Source: Vigna angularis (lineage: Eukaryota > Streptophyta > Magnoliopsida > Fabales > Fabaceae). Taken from it: DNA of 64,000 bases. The notes under the pieces are model-generated. The model was not told the DNA's origin and did no database searches. It worked only from the letters and a program-made list of their open reading frames with translations. Location of the stretch: the NCBI RefSeq assembly GCF_016808095.1, contig NC_068976.1:17261663-17325662 (forward strand), written 5' to 3'. The translations under genes were made by a program, and so were the position numbers. Shown one piece after another: positions 1 to 13,975 of the stretch (the first letter of the stretch is position 1; each line of letters begins with the position of its first letter).

Positions 1-447
1 GGTTTTAGGTTTAACTTTGACATGTATTAATGAAACAAGAAGTCAGGTGTTATCATATCAATATGACCTTTCGGATGGGTTGTGGTAAAATTGTTGAGAA
101 TGTTATCTGTTATTCAAACATCAGTTCTATTTGATTTCATTGAGTAAAACAAAAAATGATTGTGAATTATTTTTAAACATTTTGCATAGTTTAAATCATT
201 TTGCATAGTGCAGATAAATGGATCTGAATTTTCTTGCTGCCTATACTTCAAGAATGGTCTCACTGTTGAGGCAGAAAGAAGTCCTAATCTTTAGCATCCT
301 TTTAAATTTCTTAATTTTTTATGTAGTGCAGTAATTATTTTGTTATTATATTTGCCATGTATTAACTGACCTGAAGTGTAATGTTTTATATGCTGCTTTA
401 GATTATGTAACTGATCTATTTCTTGGAATTTCATTTGTTCTACATAG
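1..447 (+). other. Intron of the XRN3-like gene
   Basis: The first 447 bases are AT-rich, carry no XRN-like coding segment and end in the acceptor TACATAG just before the first visible exon. They are read as the end of an intron. An upstream exon boundary cannot be seen. Confidence 0.7.
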
Positions 448-3400
448 GGTGCAATCAACTTGCTGATAGCTGTATACAAGAAAGAATTTAGGGAATTGGG
501 TGGTTATTTAACCAATGGTAGCACGGTATGTGGTAGTAATGGTGGGGATCTGCTTGAAATGCTGTGCCACTTTTCGTCCACATAATCATTGACATTGTCT
601 TTTTCTTTCCTGCCTCTTTTTAGATAAACTTAAGCAGGGTGGAGCACTTCATTCAGGCTGTTGGATCTTATGAAGATAAAATATTCCAGAAAAGAGGTCG
701 ATTGCATCAGGTTTGTTCAGTTGCATTGCATTTACTCACCCTTTAAAGTTTACATAGAAAGAGTTCATCAATTTGTGCCTATTGGTAGAATGTGTATGTC
801 ACACAATTGAGGAAGTGTGACTGTTCAAATTTTCTCATAATTGACGGGAACATTTTTTAAAGAGTGGGAGATAATTTTTTTTAATCTATATAATTTTCTT
901 CTTAAACATAGATGCTTGAGTGCATGTTTTGAAGTTATTCTTTGCATTTATTTGTCTTCATTCAGCGGCAAGTGGAAAGAATAAAGCGTGAGAAGGCACA
1001 GGCAAAAAGGGGAGATGATACCGAGCCTCAATTTCAACCAGAGTCTTTAGTTGCAGTTTCACGATTCCATGGTTCTCGTCTTGCTTCAGCTCCAACACCA
1101 TCACCATTTCAGCAAGCTGGGCATTATAACTCTCAAGTGTCCTCATCAGTTAAAAAATACCATAAAGAAACCTCTGAGAGGCCCCATAAAGTGGCTAGGT
1201 TATCTTCGGGAGCCACTCTTGCTGCTGCTATTGTTGAAGCCGAGAATAGTGTTGAAATAGAAGTATGTTTTCCTGCTTCGGGAGAGGCATTCTTTAGAAC
1301 TAATATATGGGCTAACCTATTACTGGGTATGAGCCTGGCGAGGAATTAGATGCACTTTGTTATCTTGTCAAATAATTGTTATTCTAAGGTTTTTACAATG
1401 ATCTGGTTAGGTCCTCTGTGTCTTGTCTGAGTTTAGTATTCTTTTACATTTCAGGCTCAAGATAATAAAGATGAATTGAAAACAAAATTGAAGGAGATAC
1501 TTCGTGAGAAAGCGGATGTATTCAACTCAAAAAATGCTGAAGAGGACAAGGTAAAAATGTAGAGTTCTTATAGTCTTTTTGTTTAGTATTTTAGTTTTCC
1601 TTTAATTAGATTGATGTTGACTACTTAAATTTCATAACGAAGGAAAAAAATTGGAAGGATTTCTTAAATATTTAAAATTGGAAGTGTTTCTTAATTATGT
1701 CTCCATTATTATATAACCTACTTTACCCTGTATTCACATTTTCCTCACTTTTAAGATTTTTTCAATCAAGTCCTGGAAAAACCTTTGCTCAAAACATGAA
1801 ATAGAACTGATCTAACATGATTTTATGCATACAGACTAAATTGAGAATTTGTTACATAATAGGAACTAAATCATATGTTTAACCTGAAGTTGTTTCACTT
1901 CATTTAGCTAATATTGCTGGTTTCGACAGATTAAGTTGGGAGAACCAGGCTGGAAAGAGAGGTATTATGAGGAAAAATTTTCTGCTAAAACTCCTGAGGA
2001 ACTTGAAGCGATACGGAAAGATGTTGTAAGTTAATGAATCAAAATTTTATTAGTTTTTATTTTGTCAGGAACCTTTAATTGAAATGAGAAAAAGAAAAGT
2101 AAGATTGTTACTGAATAGGATGAAAAGAACAGTAAGAGAGAAAACTCTCCTCCAAGGGTTTCCCCTTCCCAAGTCTTAATCTCTCTTATTTATATCTTGC
2201 TATTTATATCATACTAACCTGTCTTACTAACTAACCCATTAATATTCTAACTATCTCAATTATACACCCTTCGTTAATTTCCTCAAGATTGGAATTTGAA
2301 AACTGGAATTCCACACTGAAATAATACACTAGTCAAGTTTTCCTTGATTGCCGGAAGACAACTACACCCATTTTATCTTTTGCTGGGAGAAACCCGCCGC
2401 CTTGTATGCAAGATTGGGTTCAATGGCTCTGGTGAGTTCCAGGTGAAATCAAATTCTGAATAATCTGGACCTCTATGGGTGTTGCTTAATTTCTCTTCAC
2501 CTCTGCACTCAACATGTCACCAGCTATCCAATCATCCAAGTTTAGCAGCGTAAATCCACTTAAGCAATTCAATATAAGTATTGATTGAAAGAGTTTCAAA
2601 CTAACATGAGAAAAATTTCTCTCAATTTTCTATTCATTCAAAAGAGACTTAGTGTGATGCTTTTATAGCCTATCCCAGAGACGAAGGGAGGAGACTCTTT
2701 TTGCGTGTAGGACTAACGCTAAGCCAAAAAACGCATGGAGTTATGCGTGAAGCTTACATGGGTGCTAAGTTCAAATTTCAAAAGGAAGTCACACCTATAG
2801 CATGTATACTGGTGCTCCTTTTTGGCCAGGAGAGGAAGGAACATGTTTTAAGCATGCGCATGGCACACCTAGTGTAAAAGTAGAGGGCCTTGCTTGTCTG
2901 CAACCTAACCTAGGCATGGAAAAATACTCCTTAGTGATGCTGGGCTCTGATTTGGCTTATGTCCATTTATTAAAACTTAAATTAGTTGGGAATATTTCTA
3001 AGCTTAGGTTAATTTGTTTCTTCTCTCTTGGCTTAGGTCACAGAGAAAAATATAATTGCTAGTAGAAACAAATTCTTCCATCCTATGAAGCTCCAAGCAT
3101 TCCCTAGTATCTCCTTCAACCTATTTAATTTTTTATCTTGGTCATCTCATGTTGTAGCTCCCAACAATTGTTCAATCCTATCTTCTCCATTGACTTTGTC
3201 TTGGCTCTTGTAATTGTTCATGGATTGTTGGTTGCCCCTCTTGGATCTTCATCATAGTCTTTCTTTCAAAGATATGGCTACCATAATTATCTTTTCTATC
3301 ATAGCTGTTGCATCCCAAAGTATTCTTGTATATAATACTTTCTTTGCCTTTGAAGATCTGGCAGGTCATAACTATTGTTACGATTCAAGATTTGAAGTGA

Positions 3401-6400
3401 GAGAGATAAGAAAGACTTTCATCGAATAAGATGAAAATAGCAACAACTCTAAGGGATTCCCTCTCACAAAAAGCCAATGGTCAATTTAAAATGATAACAA
3501 ATCTGAATCTCCCATTCTTCTTCCCTATTTGTATCTAGCTAACCCCTCTAAAATTCTAACTATCTTAACTAAACCCCCCACCCCCTCTTATATACTATCA
3601 GATTCATTTGGAGATCTAGGTTTTCTTATTGCAGTCTTTTTTTTTCAGGTCTTGAAGTACACTGAAGGCCTATGTTGGGTGATGCACTATTATTACGAAG
3701 GTGTTTGTTCTTGGAACTGGTAAGTTCCTTCTTTTGTTTCTTGTGATTAACTGTGTAATCCTGAAATTATGTTGCCGTTCCTTTATCTTTAATTTGTCAC
3801 CATGGTATTTTTCTCTTCCTCACCCATCAAATTTGTGATGACCTAATTTTATGATGAATGCTTCATTTTAACACTTGTTTGGTTGATGGTAGGACTAACA
3901 CTGTGTGATGCTTGCTTATAGTTCCTGGCCTATCCTTTCACTGTTCTGCTGCAGTTTCTTGATCAAAGCCCTTTAATATTTTTGGTGAATTTGTGTATTA
4001 GTGACTAAGGTCCTTCAGGTCCGATTCTTGATATTATGTTAGCAACTGGTTCAGGTTGGTTACATAATATAATCTGCGTTGGAAATTCTTCTGCCCAGAC
4101 ACAATACCAGTGTGGTGGCAGAGTAGAGGAAAACAGAGAAAAAGTACACCCTTACTCATTCTAGAGACCATTGTTGTCCCTAAGGATGCCCTCCTACAAT
4201 TTCTGACACCTTCCCTCCTTTCTTTTCAGTCTATTTATATTATTTTTTACCCTAGTTAACTACTGTCAGTCTGGTACATGGTTATGATATACACCAAAGG
4301 AATAAACCCTCGTTACTTCTCTATTCCTCCTCACATAAACCTTTCTTAATAGGGGGTTTATTCTATTTGATTGACTTTCGTGCTTTTAGCAGAAAAGAAG
4401 ATGCTAAAATTTTATGGTAATCTAGATATGTATTTACTTTGAAGTGTTTTTTTTGGTATTAACATTTGGGGAAGTAAGCTTAGTGTATTTAATATTTGTT
4501 ATCTACCTGCTTCTGGGGAACATAGTGGGATAAGATTTTGTTGTTGTACCAACTTGGTTCCCAGTATGGCTGCTCATGTTTTGTTATAATGTTCAGATCC
4601 ATAAGGTATTGCTTGGTTTACTATTTAGTATCCTAGTTTCTTGTAAAATGTCATGCACATACCTATTTTCTTTCTCCCTCAGCCGTTGTTCTCTCTGTGC
4701 TGTTTTCTGAGTATCTTTGCTCCCCTGTAGCTAGCGCACTCCCTAAACATTACAAACATTTTTCTCTCAGTCGGCTGAGTATTGTTTTTTATTTCCTGAC
4801 AAGCATTATGATCTCCAGCCATTTTTTTTGCTCTTCAACAGCCGCCATGTCCTTTGGTTTTTTTAAGAAACAAGATGATACATATGGTCTAAGTTGAGGG
4901 AATGTTAAAGATATCAGTTCCTTCCTTATTTACTATGTCAGCTTCAGCAACCAACTCGCTGACATGATTCTCTCAAGGGCTTTTGTCTTTTTAACATTTG
5001 TTACAGGTTTGTCTCATATGGCACATATGCTCCAATTTGAGAGTGAGTGTTAGGAATATGGTTTAAATATTATATTAAATAGGGAGATATGATATGATTT
5101 GATAGGAAAATATCTGACTAATAATTCCCATTATTAAATATTAAATACTTCTCTTGCCTGTGAATTTCAAGTTGTTTAGAATCTAGATTACATCTACAAG
5201 AATTCCTAGTCTTATTTTACCATATTTATTGTGTTATAAAATAGGTTTTATCCATATCACTATGCCCCCTTTGCGTCTGATCTCAAGGACCTTGGTGAAC
5301 TTGATATTAGTTTTAAGCTGGGAACCCCATTCAAACCATTTGACCAGCTTCTAGGGGTCTTTCCTGCTGCCAGGTTTGCTTGCTACCCTAACTTATTATT
5401 GTTGTTAGCACTCTAAACTCTGTTAGTGTAATAACATTGGTACTATGACATATCTGCAGCTCTCATGCTCTTCCTGAGCCGTATAGGAGACTTATGACAG
5501 AACTAAACTCACCTATCATTGATTTTTATCCTGTTGGTATGACTTCGTCAAAGTCTATTAATGTAAATTTTAGAAGTTCTACTGTGTTATCAGGATTGAT
5601 CCCTACTTAATATTAATGTTGTCTCAGATTTTGAAGTTGACATGAATGGAAAACGCTTTGCTTGGCAGGTTCGATCCAAATTTATGTTGCCTGCATTTTT
5701 TCTTTAATATTTTCTAGATATGGCTGCATCGCAGTTGATAATATCTTCCTTCCTCTTTACAGGGTATTGCTAAGTTACCTTTTATTGATGAAGAGCGTCT
5801 TCTCGCAGAAGTTCAGAAGATTGAAAATTTTTTAACGGTATGTCTTGGTCCTCCTTTGAGCTTAAATGCATGCACATCTGGTTCAACTTGCTGTTTGTAA
5901 TTCATCTCACCTCCCAAATGTTTACTAATCTATAGCTTATGTTTTTTCTATATCCTATTTCTATTAAAAAAAATCAAAAGCCAGAGGAAAAGCGACGGAA
6001 TGCTATAATGTATGATTTGCTCTTTGTGAATTCTTGTCACCCTCTCTCTGCATGCATAAGTACACTGGACAACAAGTGTAAAAACATGTCAAACAACGAA
6101 CGGGCTTTGGTGAAGGAAAAAATCAATCCCATAGAAAGGTTGGTGCTTAATGCTTTGACATTTTCTAAGCAAATTTGTTTATGTTATAGTAGTGCATCTG
6201 ATGGAATATTATTTATTCTCACGCGTCACAAAATGTATTGGGATTATGATGTGGCATTAATATGATCTTTGAAGATGTATGGGATATACACACTGATTTA
6301 AATCCTTAAGAAAAAAATTGAGGCCTTTGTTTTTCAACCTTTTGTGATAATGTGTAGCGGGATTTATTTTGACAAACAAGTCAATTAATACAGAATTTCT

Positions 6401-8359
6401 TAATTATTAAATTTTAATTGAAAGTTTAACTTAGACATGCAAAACTTGTCCCTTTAGAAGACAATACAATAAAAATAACACGCAAGATAGTTGATCGAAA
6501 TGTGGGTTTGGGTAGTGGAACATTTATCACCAATAAGCTAAATGCTGCTGAAATTCCAGTTGATTTCGTAGTTATTTTCTAAGTGGTTTAGCCGCTTGGT
6601 GGTTAATTTTGAAGTAACCAATTTTTACCCAATAATTGACATTTTGAACAAAAAGTGTTATTTGTGTCAGGACTAGACTGGAATTGGTACTATCCCTGTT
6701 TAGGAAATTAAATGTTGAGATATGAAAAGAATACTAATATATTATGATAAAGTGAGTAGGCCATGTTAGTTCTTATAGCGGGTAATGATTTTAGGGTTAG
6801 CATAGAAGCACTTCTGTGAAAAGATGATTTTTTTTTCCGCAAAGACAAACAGAATAGCTGTTGCTTTAGAACTTCACAACAGTTTTCAAATGTATGAAAT
6901 GGTCAAGTTTGTTTACTTCATATAAATTTAACTTTGAAAAGACATTTTTAATATCCTGCTGGACTATTTTCTGATGTTATTTAGGGATACATGCAGTGGT
7001 GGAATGAATGGTTACTTATCTTTATGCGGTGGAGAACCTTGCCCTCCTATCTTTAGGTCTCCTGTTGCAAGCATGGAAGATATCATGGACAATCAAGTTA
7101 TGTAAGTCTGTCGATGCTGGGTATTATTCAACAAGAACACATCTTATTGTCTTGGATCTGTAACTCAGTCAGATTTATCTATTTTCCTTTTCGTACCTTT
7201 TTGCTCAGATGCGCAATATATAGACTTCCAGATGCTCATAAACACATTTCCCGACCGCCACAAGGAGTTAAATTTCCTATTAAGGTATTAAATTTAGTAG
7301 CAGATCCTTGTTTATACCCTCTAATTTCCAAGTCCCTTTCCCAATGTAGTTTTTAATTTCAAAGGTTGCCACATTAGGACCCTACTCTGTTTAAAGTAGC
7401 ATACTTATTTGTGTTTTGTCTACTTATACTGTAATGCTGGTGGAAAAATAAAATTATATGCTGTGTACAGTCTGTTACCGTTGGGGATATACAGCCTGAC
7501 CGTGGTTTATGGCATGAGGATTCAGGTAGGAGACATTACAATGAAAATGGGAGGTAAGGCTTTCTTTTGAGTTAAATTTATGATTTACTGTTGTATTGCA
7601 TGCAGCATCCAGTCATCTAGTTGGCTGAAACTGACCGGGGATCTGGTTTTCTATATCAGGAGAAACCCTCCAGGGTCTTCTGGCCGGGAGCTTGGAGAGT
7701 CTGCACACAGACTCATTCTCAATTCCTTACAGGCGAAGGTTGACTCCAATGGCTACCGTCACCCACATAATGGACCACCTATATCTTATCCTGCACCAAT
7801 GGGTCATCGGCCACCGGTATCTTCCTATGGTTATGAATCACACCCAGGATACGTTGCAATGCCCCCTGTTCCTGCTCCCTCACTCCATGGCAGACCCCAC
7901 TTTACACCTTACAATGCTGTCCCTACTGCTCAGCAGTATGGCTATAATCAACAATACCTACCACCCCCCGTAGCATACAATCCTCATCAGCCATCAAATT
8001 CTTACGAAAGAAATGACTATCAACACCCTGGATCACATCATTATGAAAGAAATCAGCTTCAGGGTACTGGTGGTAGTTTAAGGCATGGATATCAATCGTC
8101 AGGATACAATCAGAACGCCGGGTTTATGAACAATACGCAAGGTGGATATGCTAGTCACCATCATGATGTTAGTCATCATCACCAAGTTATTCACCACAGC
8201 CAAAACTTCCAACCATCTAGAACCCATCAGAATTGGAGTCCACGAAACAATCAGAGTGGAAACAGGGAATACGGTCATCATTCGTCCAATCAATTTTCTT
8301 TATTAGATAGAAGAGGAAACAGGAATCCAATGCCACCACCCGGTTACGATCGCCAATAG
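448..8359 (+). CDS. XRN3: Nuclear 5'-3' exoribonuclease, XRN2/XRN3 type (5' part outside window)
   Basis: XRN2/3 enzymes degrade 5'-monophosphate RNA in the plant nucleus (rRNA spacers, miRNA loops, transcripts after cleavage). Fifteen coding exons are visible: 448-525, 624-710, 966-1262, 1455-1550, 1930-2025, 3649-3719, 5245-5373, 5460-5536, 5628-5668, 5763-5837, 5981-6138, 6985-7101, 7209-7284, 7471-7553 and 7660-8359. They total 726 codons plus TAG, and all junctions keep frame. Family landmarks are [13 protein letters not shown], the basic linker [58 protein letters not shown] and [20 protein letters not shown]. The last exon encodes a low-complexity tail rich in Pro, Gly, Tyr, His, Asn and Gln. 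The N-terminal catalytic acidic residues and the zinc knuckle lie upstream of the window. The family is certain. XRN3 rather than XRN2 is inferred from the tail and the gene neighbourhood. Confidence 0.94.
2106..3600. mobile_element. Degenerate LTR-like element in an XRN3 intron
   Basis: Within the intron 2026-3648, two stretches in the same orientation resemble each other: about 2106-2290 and 3376-3590. Both begin ATTGTTAC, continue with AT(A/G)(A/G)GATGAAAA and A(G)GG(A/T)TTCCC, and share ATTCTAACTATCT(C/T)AA. Spacing is about 1.27 kb. On the minus strand next to the right copy (about 3170-3370), broken reading frames include [11 protein letters not shown], reminiscent of the end of gypsy-type polyproteins. 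No intact gag or pol is present. It is probably a decayed, non-autonomous or deleted LTR element. The ends are approximate and a target duplication was not resolved. Confidence 0.4.
3720..5244 (+). other. Long XRN3 intron (1.5 kb) with possible repeat remnants
   Basis: Donor GTAAGTT at 3720 and acceptor AAAATAG ending at 5244. The segment about 4085-4345 is less AT-rich than its surroundings and has the look of an LTR fragment, but no second copy is visible in the window. No coding capacity is recognised. Confidence 0.5.
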
Positions 8360-8660
8360 ACTCATTCAGTAAGTTGTACCATATATATTTTCTCAATTAG
8401 TTGATGGTTCAGAGTTGTATCTGCATTTTCTCTTATTATCTCTAGAACACAGGTTGTAAACATTTTCCTACTTTATAGGCTATTCAATTCATCGTGTTTT
8501 CTTATCTCTTTTTGAAAGGAGCTACAGATAACCTAATGCAGCTTCCTATGCTACTGTTTTCACAAAACTCAAAGGCCTTTACTGAAATTGAATAATATCA
8601 AACCATCTATATTTATGTTTATTATTTCTTTAAAATAGCACATTCTTCATTGCTTAAAAA
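8360..8660 (+). other. 3' untranslated region of the XRN3-like gene
   Basis: Sequence after the TAG stop. CA|GTAAGT at 8369, followed by acceptor-like CTTTATAG at about 8478 or TTTGAAAG at about 8518, would allow a 3'UTR intron. This is unproven from sequence alone. Confidence 0.4.
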
Positions 8661-10080
8661 TGTTATTAATCTTAGTTTTGCAGTCTTACAATATCACCTA
8701 CTTTTAAACACTTCACACAAAATTTGCTACGTTTATGGTAAATATTAAAAGTGTGCAAGTCTAGTATGTTACTTAATATTGCCCAAAAAATAATGTTGCT
8801 TAATATTATTACTTATAATATTGTTTAATCGTTTTTTCTCTTTTAAATCATATTTTTTTTTTAAAATAGCGCAGTTTGTATAAAAATTCATTTTTATGTA
8901 AGTAACAATATGTATTTTAATTTTTTAAAATTATTGAAATTTTTCGTCCAAATATAAAGAAAAAATTTAACAATTTCCTAAAGTTGTATTAAATATGACA
9001 AGTTACTCGGATCCCTTTACCACCAGTCATATTGCATGGTTAGTGTTTAAGTTTGCTAGGAGAATATATTGTTAAAAAGTAATGAAGTTTTATTTTTATA
9101 ACATATTAAAGATTGAAATAATATATATGCGAATACATCATATAAATAAATTAATAAATTCATTACACGTTAAAATAATCTAATTATTTATAATTATTTT
9201 TATCTTAATTAATATTTTTTATTTTGTTAATCAATACAGTAAACTCAATTAATTAAACTTAATGGAAAAAGCTAAAAAAGTCCAGGATCTAAAAAATGTT
9301 CTTTTACAAAGAATAAAACTAAACTACATTAAAGGAATTTAAAACATATCTAAACTAAAAATATCAAATTTCACATCTGCCCAAAAAAAATATAAAATGT
9401 GAGGAGACAAATAGAGTAGGTATTTCCACTAGTAAAAATACACATACTTAGTCTAGTATAAAATTAAATACGAAGATTTTCCTCCTCTCTTTAAATAGTT
9501 GTACAGTTAAAGAAATATCATGTATAAAATTATTGTTGTATTATCATTATTGTAATATTTCTTTAAATTCAAGATGAAAATATTCAAATCATTTGTTCTA
9601 AAATACTTAAATTAGAATCTTTAGTAACTTTTTATTATAAATGTGAAACATTCATATATGAAGTTAGAGTCTCATGATTCATATGATTAGTATCGTTAAA
9701 ATAAAAGATTTATAAATGTATTATATTTAAGTTTTTTTTAGATGTAATGTGAGGTCTTTTATATAGTTTGATTTATAACTTATCAAATCAATATATCATT
9801 AAGTAAGGAATTCATACAGATAATATATAAGAAAAAAATTCTTAAACTTAATAAAATAATGATTAAATATTAGATGAAATTAGCAGATAAATCTCTAATT
9901 TTATTTATTTGGAGTAGCTAACTATTGTTAAGTTGTAGATATCATCTATTCACTAAATGTAAATAGAAAATATCATGTTGCAATTTTTATTATATTCTCA
10001 AAATTGTTTGATAAGTCACAATTATATAATCATGACTAGAATAAGTATTTACTGAATAAAAAGGCACGTGTAGGAAAAAA

Positions 10081-10305
10081 GTTTTATTCTTATTTCTATT
10101 TTTCGATGTTTACACATTTTTGGATTGATGTGAAACTAAGAAGGGAAATTGAAATCAAAGTCTATTACAACATGTGAGCATAAAGAAAAAAAATATTATT
10201 CTTATTTCTATATTTTGATGTCTACACATTTTTATATTGATGTGAAACTAAGGGTGGAAATTAAATCAAAATCCATTAACACATATGTACACAAGGAAAA
10301 GGCCA
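10081..10305 (+). repeat. Tandem duplication, about 112-bp unit, two copies
   Basis: The block with TTATTTCTAT, CGATGT(T/C)TACACATTTTT and TTGATGTGAAACTAAG occurs at about 10085 and again about 112 bp later at about 10197. The copies differ by several substitutions, so the duplication is not recent. Confidence 0.75.
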
Positions 10306-10589
10306 CACAATGGTTACTTTTAGACAAACTTTTTTGTGGAATGTGGACCAATTGCTATAAAATAAAATTTAAAAAACCCTGAAAATAATTCAGTCAGATA
10401 GTAATGGATTATTCACTTAATTTAATCAATTATTTGTATAATGAAAAGTTAAAAAAAAATACTTGAAATCCTTCATTTAATTAATCAGGCGTGCAAGAGA
10501 TTATCGTTAGTTTTACTTAAATTAGTTTATTATTTCAAAACCTAATTGATTATTTGCATATACGAATAATTATTTCGTATATTTATATT

Positions 10590-10845
10590 AGAAAGTGGAT
10601 TTAAGTCTAACTCAAATTAATGGGTGATTTGATAGTAGTCCGACAACGGGTGGAATAGAATGTCCACGTAGATCTTGTTAGGATAAGGTATAAACATGAC
10701 TTTGATATCATATTAGAAAGTGGTTTTAAGTTTAACTTAACTCCACAAAATCGACTTATATGGTGAGGTTTACATCCTACTTATATATTATAATTTAACT
10801 TCTTTATCTCTAATCGATGTGTGACTTCTAATATTTTATTCTAAT
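10590..10845 (+). repeat. Dispersed legume-type repeat copy
   Basis: It contains AGTCCGACAACGGGTGGA, CTTGTTAGGATAAGGTATAA, ACTCCACAAAATCGACTTAT, GGTGAGGTTTACATCC and ATCGATGTGTGACTTCTAAT. I recognise this string from repeats scattered widely through legume genomes. It has no coding capacity. Boundaries are approximate. Confidence 0.55.
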
Positions 10846-12309
10846 TGATTATTCTATTATCGGTTTGAATCATATACAATAACATGTTAGAGTTGATCAT
10901 ATACTAAATCTAATTAAGTATTTTGATTATGAAAACATTTTATGTTCTTCGAAACACTTTGACTGATAATTCAAATTTTCCAATCATTAAACTACCCTAA
11001 TAACATTTGAAGAAATCCTCAGAGGAAACATCATAAAAATATTTAGATTTCATAGATCAACAACACCCAGCTTCTAATTAATAATTAATCTTCATTACTT
11101 TTAACGGAGTTTTTCCTCCCATTAAAGATAATTACTTGATAAAATTACCTTCTAAAAGTGATTAACAATATTTGTAAAGTGTGTTTACGTTATTAAGTTT
11201 GTTAATTAATCTAAATTAAATTGCCATGTCAAAATCGAATAAACCAAATGAATGGCTGCGACTTTGAAAAACATGATACATCGAATATAACACATTTTGT
11301 AATTCATCTGTGTAATAATACAAGAACATAAAATCAGAATATGAATAGATAAACTCCTACCTAAATATTTGTGGAGGAAAGAAAAAACTAAAACTAGAGT
11401 ATATATATTTTTTTTCTTATTAGTTTATAAAGAAATTATATAGACTAAGTTTTATATGATAAATTCAATTTTTTTTCTTATTTCTTCTCTCAATTTATGA
11501 GTTGGATGGAGATATTTGACATGTTTCTTAAAGATGACTAATTATATATTCGATTTTTATATTTTATAATTATATTTTTTTTTGTCATCTTTAAACAACA
11601 AGCATAACAGTTGGTGTATAATTAATAAATTATAGATTTTCATCTCTCATCGTGGAATCTTTAATGTATTCTTAGACATTGAGACAGAATAGAATAACAG
11701 AGATAACAAATATTAAAATAAACTTTAATATCATTCAAATACTATATTAAAAAATAAATTTTAAAAAGTTTAATTTAACCTTAAAACTAGATAAAGATTG
11801 CAATCATTCTTAAATAGTAATTTTGATTTTATCGATGTGGAAAAAGAATCTTAGTATTGTAAAAGTAAAAAAAAATATTGTATTGTGTGAATAAGAACAG
11901 AGTCAAAATTCTCCTAACCCTACTAAAGTTTTAACACATTAACTTTGTCCTTTCCTTTTTGTTTTTGACACTTGTCATCTTCTTCGTTTGTCCATTGAAT
12001 AAAGTCACCATCACATCTTTTCTTCAATTATTAACTCTCCTTAAAATTAATTTTCATGGAAAAAAATGCATATGGGACAAAATTCATAACCATTTATTCA
12101 TTGACTTTATTGCATGTAAATAAGTAAATTAGTTTGCTAATTAAAAACTATATTATTAAAAGCTCAATCACAATATCAACAACCCTAATAACCCTAATAA
12201 GTATTAAGAACATATTCCCCCATACAAATAATTTAGCATTTAAGTCTTTTATTCAAAATTTAAATTTTATTTATTTATTTATATTGAGTAGAAATGTTGA
12301 AAATTAATT

Positions 12310-12425
12310 GACTAGAAATAAAGTCAATTTATAAGTAAAGATAAATTTCATTTTATAAGTTGATTTTATAATATTGAATTAAGCTTAAGGTTCACTTTTT
12401 AACATAATATTAAAGTATGTTCACG
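12310..12425 (+). repeat. Degenerate copy of a related dispersed repeat
   Basis: TTTTATAAGTTGATTTTATAA, then a TTGAATTAAGCTTAAGG-like core and TTCACTTTTTAACATAATAT. This resembles the ACAAAATCGACTTAT...AAGTTTAACTTAA family seen near 10.7 kb. Diffuse matches also occur near 18120-18180 and 21880-21965. Confidence 0.35.
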
Positions 12426-13549
12426 ATATTTTTAATTAAATTATATTATATCGGAGTTATGAAAGAAATAAAAATTAATTTTAAACATTTTAAAATCATA
12501 TAAAAGAATAGAAATAGGTTATCTGAAATTTAGAGAAATGAAATCTCACTTTATATCATATTTTCTAATAAAAATATATAAACAATGATCTTATAGTGAG
12601 ATGGGTGTCTACTACTGAGTTAGATTATTGTTTATAAATAATATAGTTATAATATTGTTTATTGGTAGAACTATGTTTATACTTTTATATACCTTTTTAG
12701 ATACAAATATTTAATTTTACTATTCAATAATAAAAATGTTGTTTTTTCTCTTTTTCTTGTGAATTAAGTGAGTCTAAATTCTCGATTGGATTTGAAGTGT
12801 TATTTTTTTTTATTATCTTCATAATATATTGATTTTGATATATTTCAAAAAATTAACATGTTTTAAAATATTTAAATTAGTAATAAGACAGGACAACATA
12901 AAAAAAATCATTAAAGAATCCAAATCCAAACTGAATTGGTATCAATCAAACAAATTGAAAAGTTTATTGGAATGATAAAAAAAATGTATTATATCACTTT
13001 GTATTTGAATATTTGAAATAAAAGATGAAAAAGAAAGAAAGATGTGATGATGGAAGTGGCTTAAAATAATTGTAAGATAATTCTAACAATGTCTATTAAT
13101 TTTATCCAGTATTCAATTTTTTCTTCATTTCGATGAGTCACCATCATAGCCTTTCTATATCAATCTTTTAATTGAAAGCTTAATGCAGCAACAACAACCA
13201 CCACCACCCATCACTAATCCTTGCAGATTATTATAATTAATGGGAGAAAATAAAGGTTTATAATTGCAAAACTAGTGTTATGCCAAAGTCAACAACCAAT
13301 CCACTAAATAATATTATAGTGTTAGGTTTAAGAGAAAGAATTATAAACATGTGAACCAAGCTATACCATCTAGTTTTGCTCAAACTATATAATATAATAT
13401 GTTTCTTTTAAAGCATAACAATTATTTTATTAAAGAAAAGAAAAATCATTATTTTAAGAACAAGTTATACTAAAACATCAAACACAACTGAGAAAGAAAA
13501 TTAGAAAATTGAAAAGATTAATTATGATTTTGATTTATAAATTATGTAT

Positions 13550-13975
13550 TGTGGGATTGCTCGTGATTGAACAGTTAACACTCCTTAATCCATTGCAAAA
13601 CTTTCGAACGATCGGAAAGTCGAACTACAAACAATATTAGTAATAAAAATAATTATGTTAATTCTAATCTTGGTTATTATTGAATTGGATCGTACTTAGG
13701 TCGGCACTAATCAAAAGTTTATCCCAAAATCTATAAATACAGATTTGATATCTTGGTAGTTTGTGATTTTTCACTATGCATTTATTGCAAGAGTATTTGG
13801 ACAAACACTGATTTTAACATCAAAGTGATTTTTACATGTAGCACCCGACCTAACCGAATGGTGAAGAGAAGTTTGAAGACTAAATTTTGATCTAAACTTT
13901 AAGTTTGAAGATCATTAGTGTGAGAAAACCTAATTTCAACCCATAAACCGAAACACTATATAACATGATTTTAGA
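13550..13975 (+). repeat. LTR-like dispersed repeat, copy 1
   Basis: The segment shares a long collinear pattern with 16810-17210: AATCTATAAATACA, GATTT(G/T)GAT, TTCACTATGCATTTATTG, GATTTTAACATC(A/G)AAGTG, GTAGCA(C/T)CC, CGAATGGT and CATAAA(C/T)CGAAAC. The TATA-like CTATAAATA followed by a likely leader suggests an LTR promoter. Divergence between copies is substantial. Confidence 0.6.

Larger units (their letters stand above)
8661..13540. other. AT-rich intergenic spacer
   Basis: About 4.9 kb without a recognisable gene. Reading frames are short and of low complexity. It holds the tandem duplication and dispersed-repeat copies listed separately. Confidence 0.6.

Noticed and set aside
942..1349. 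135-codon plus-strand frame taken as a stand-alone gene
   Set aside because: It is one XRN3 exon (966-1262) plus intron read-through; the flanking splice sites and neighbouring exons explain it.
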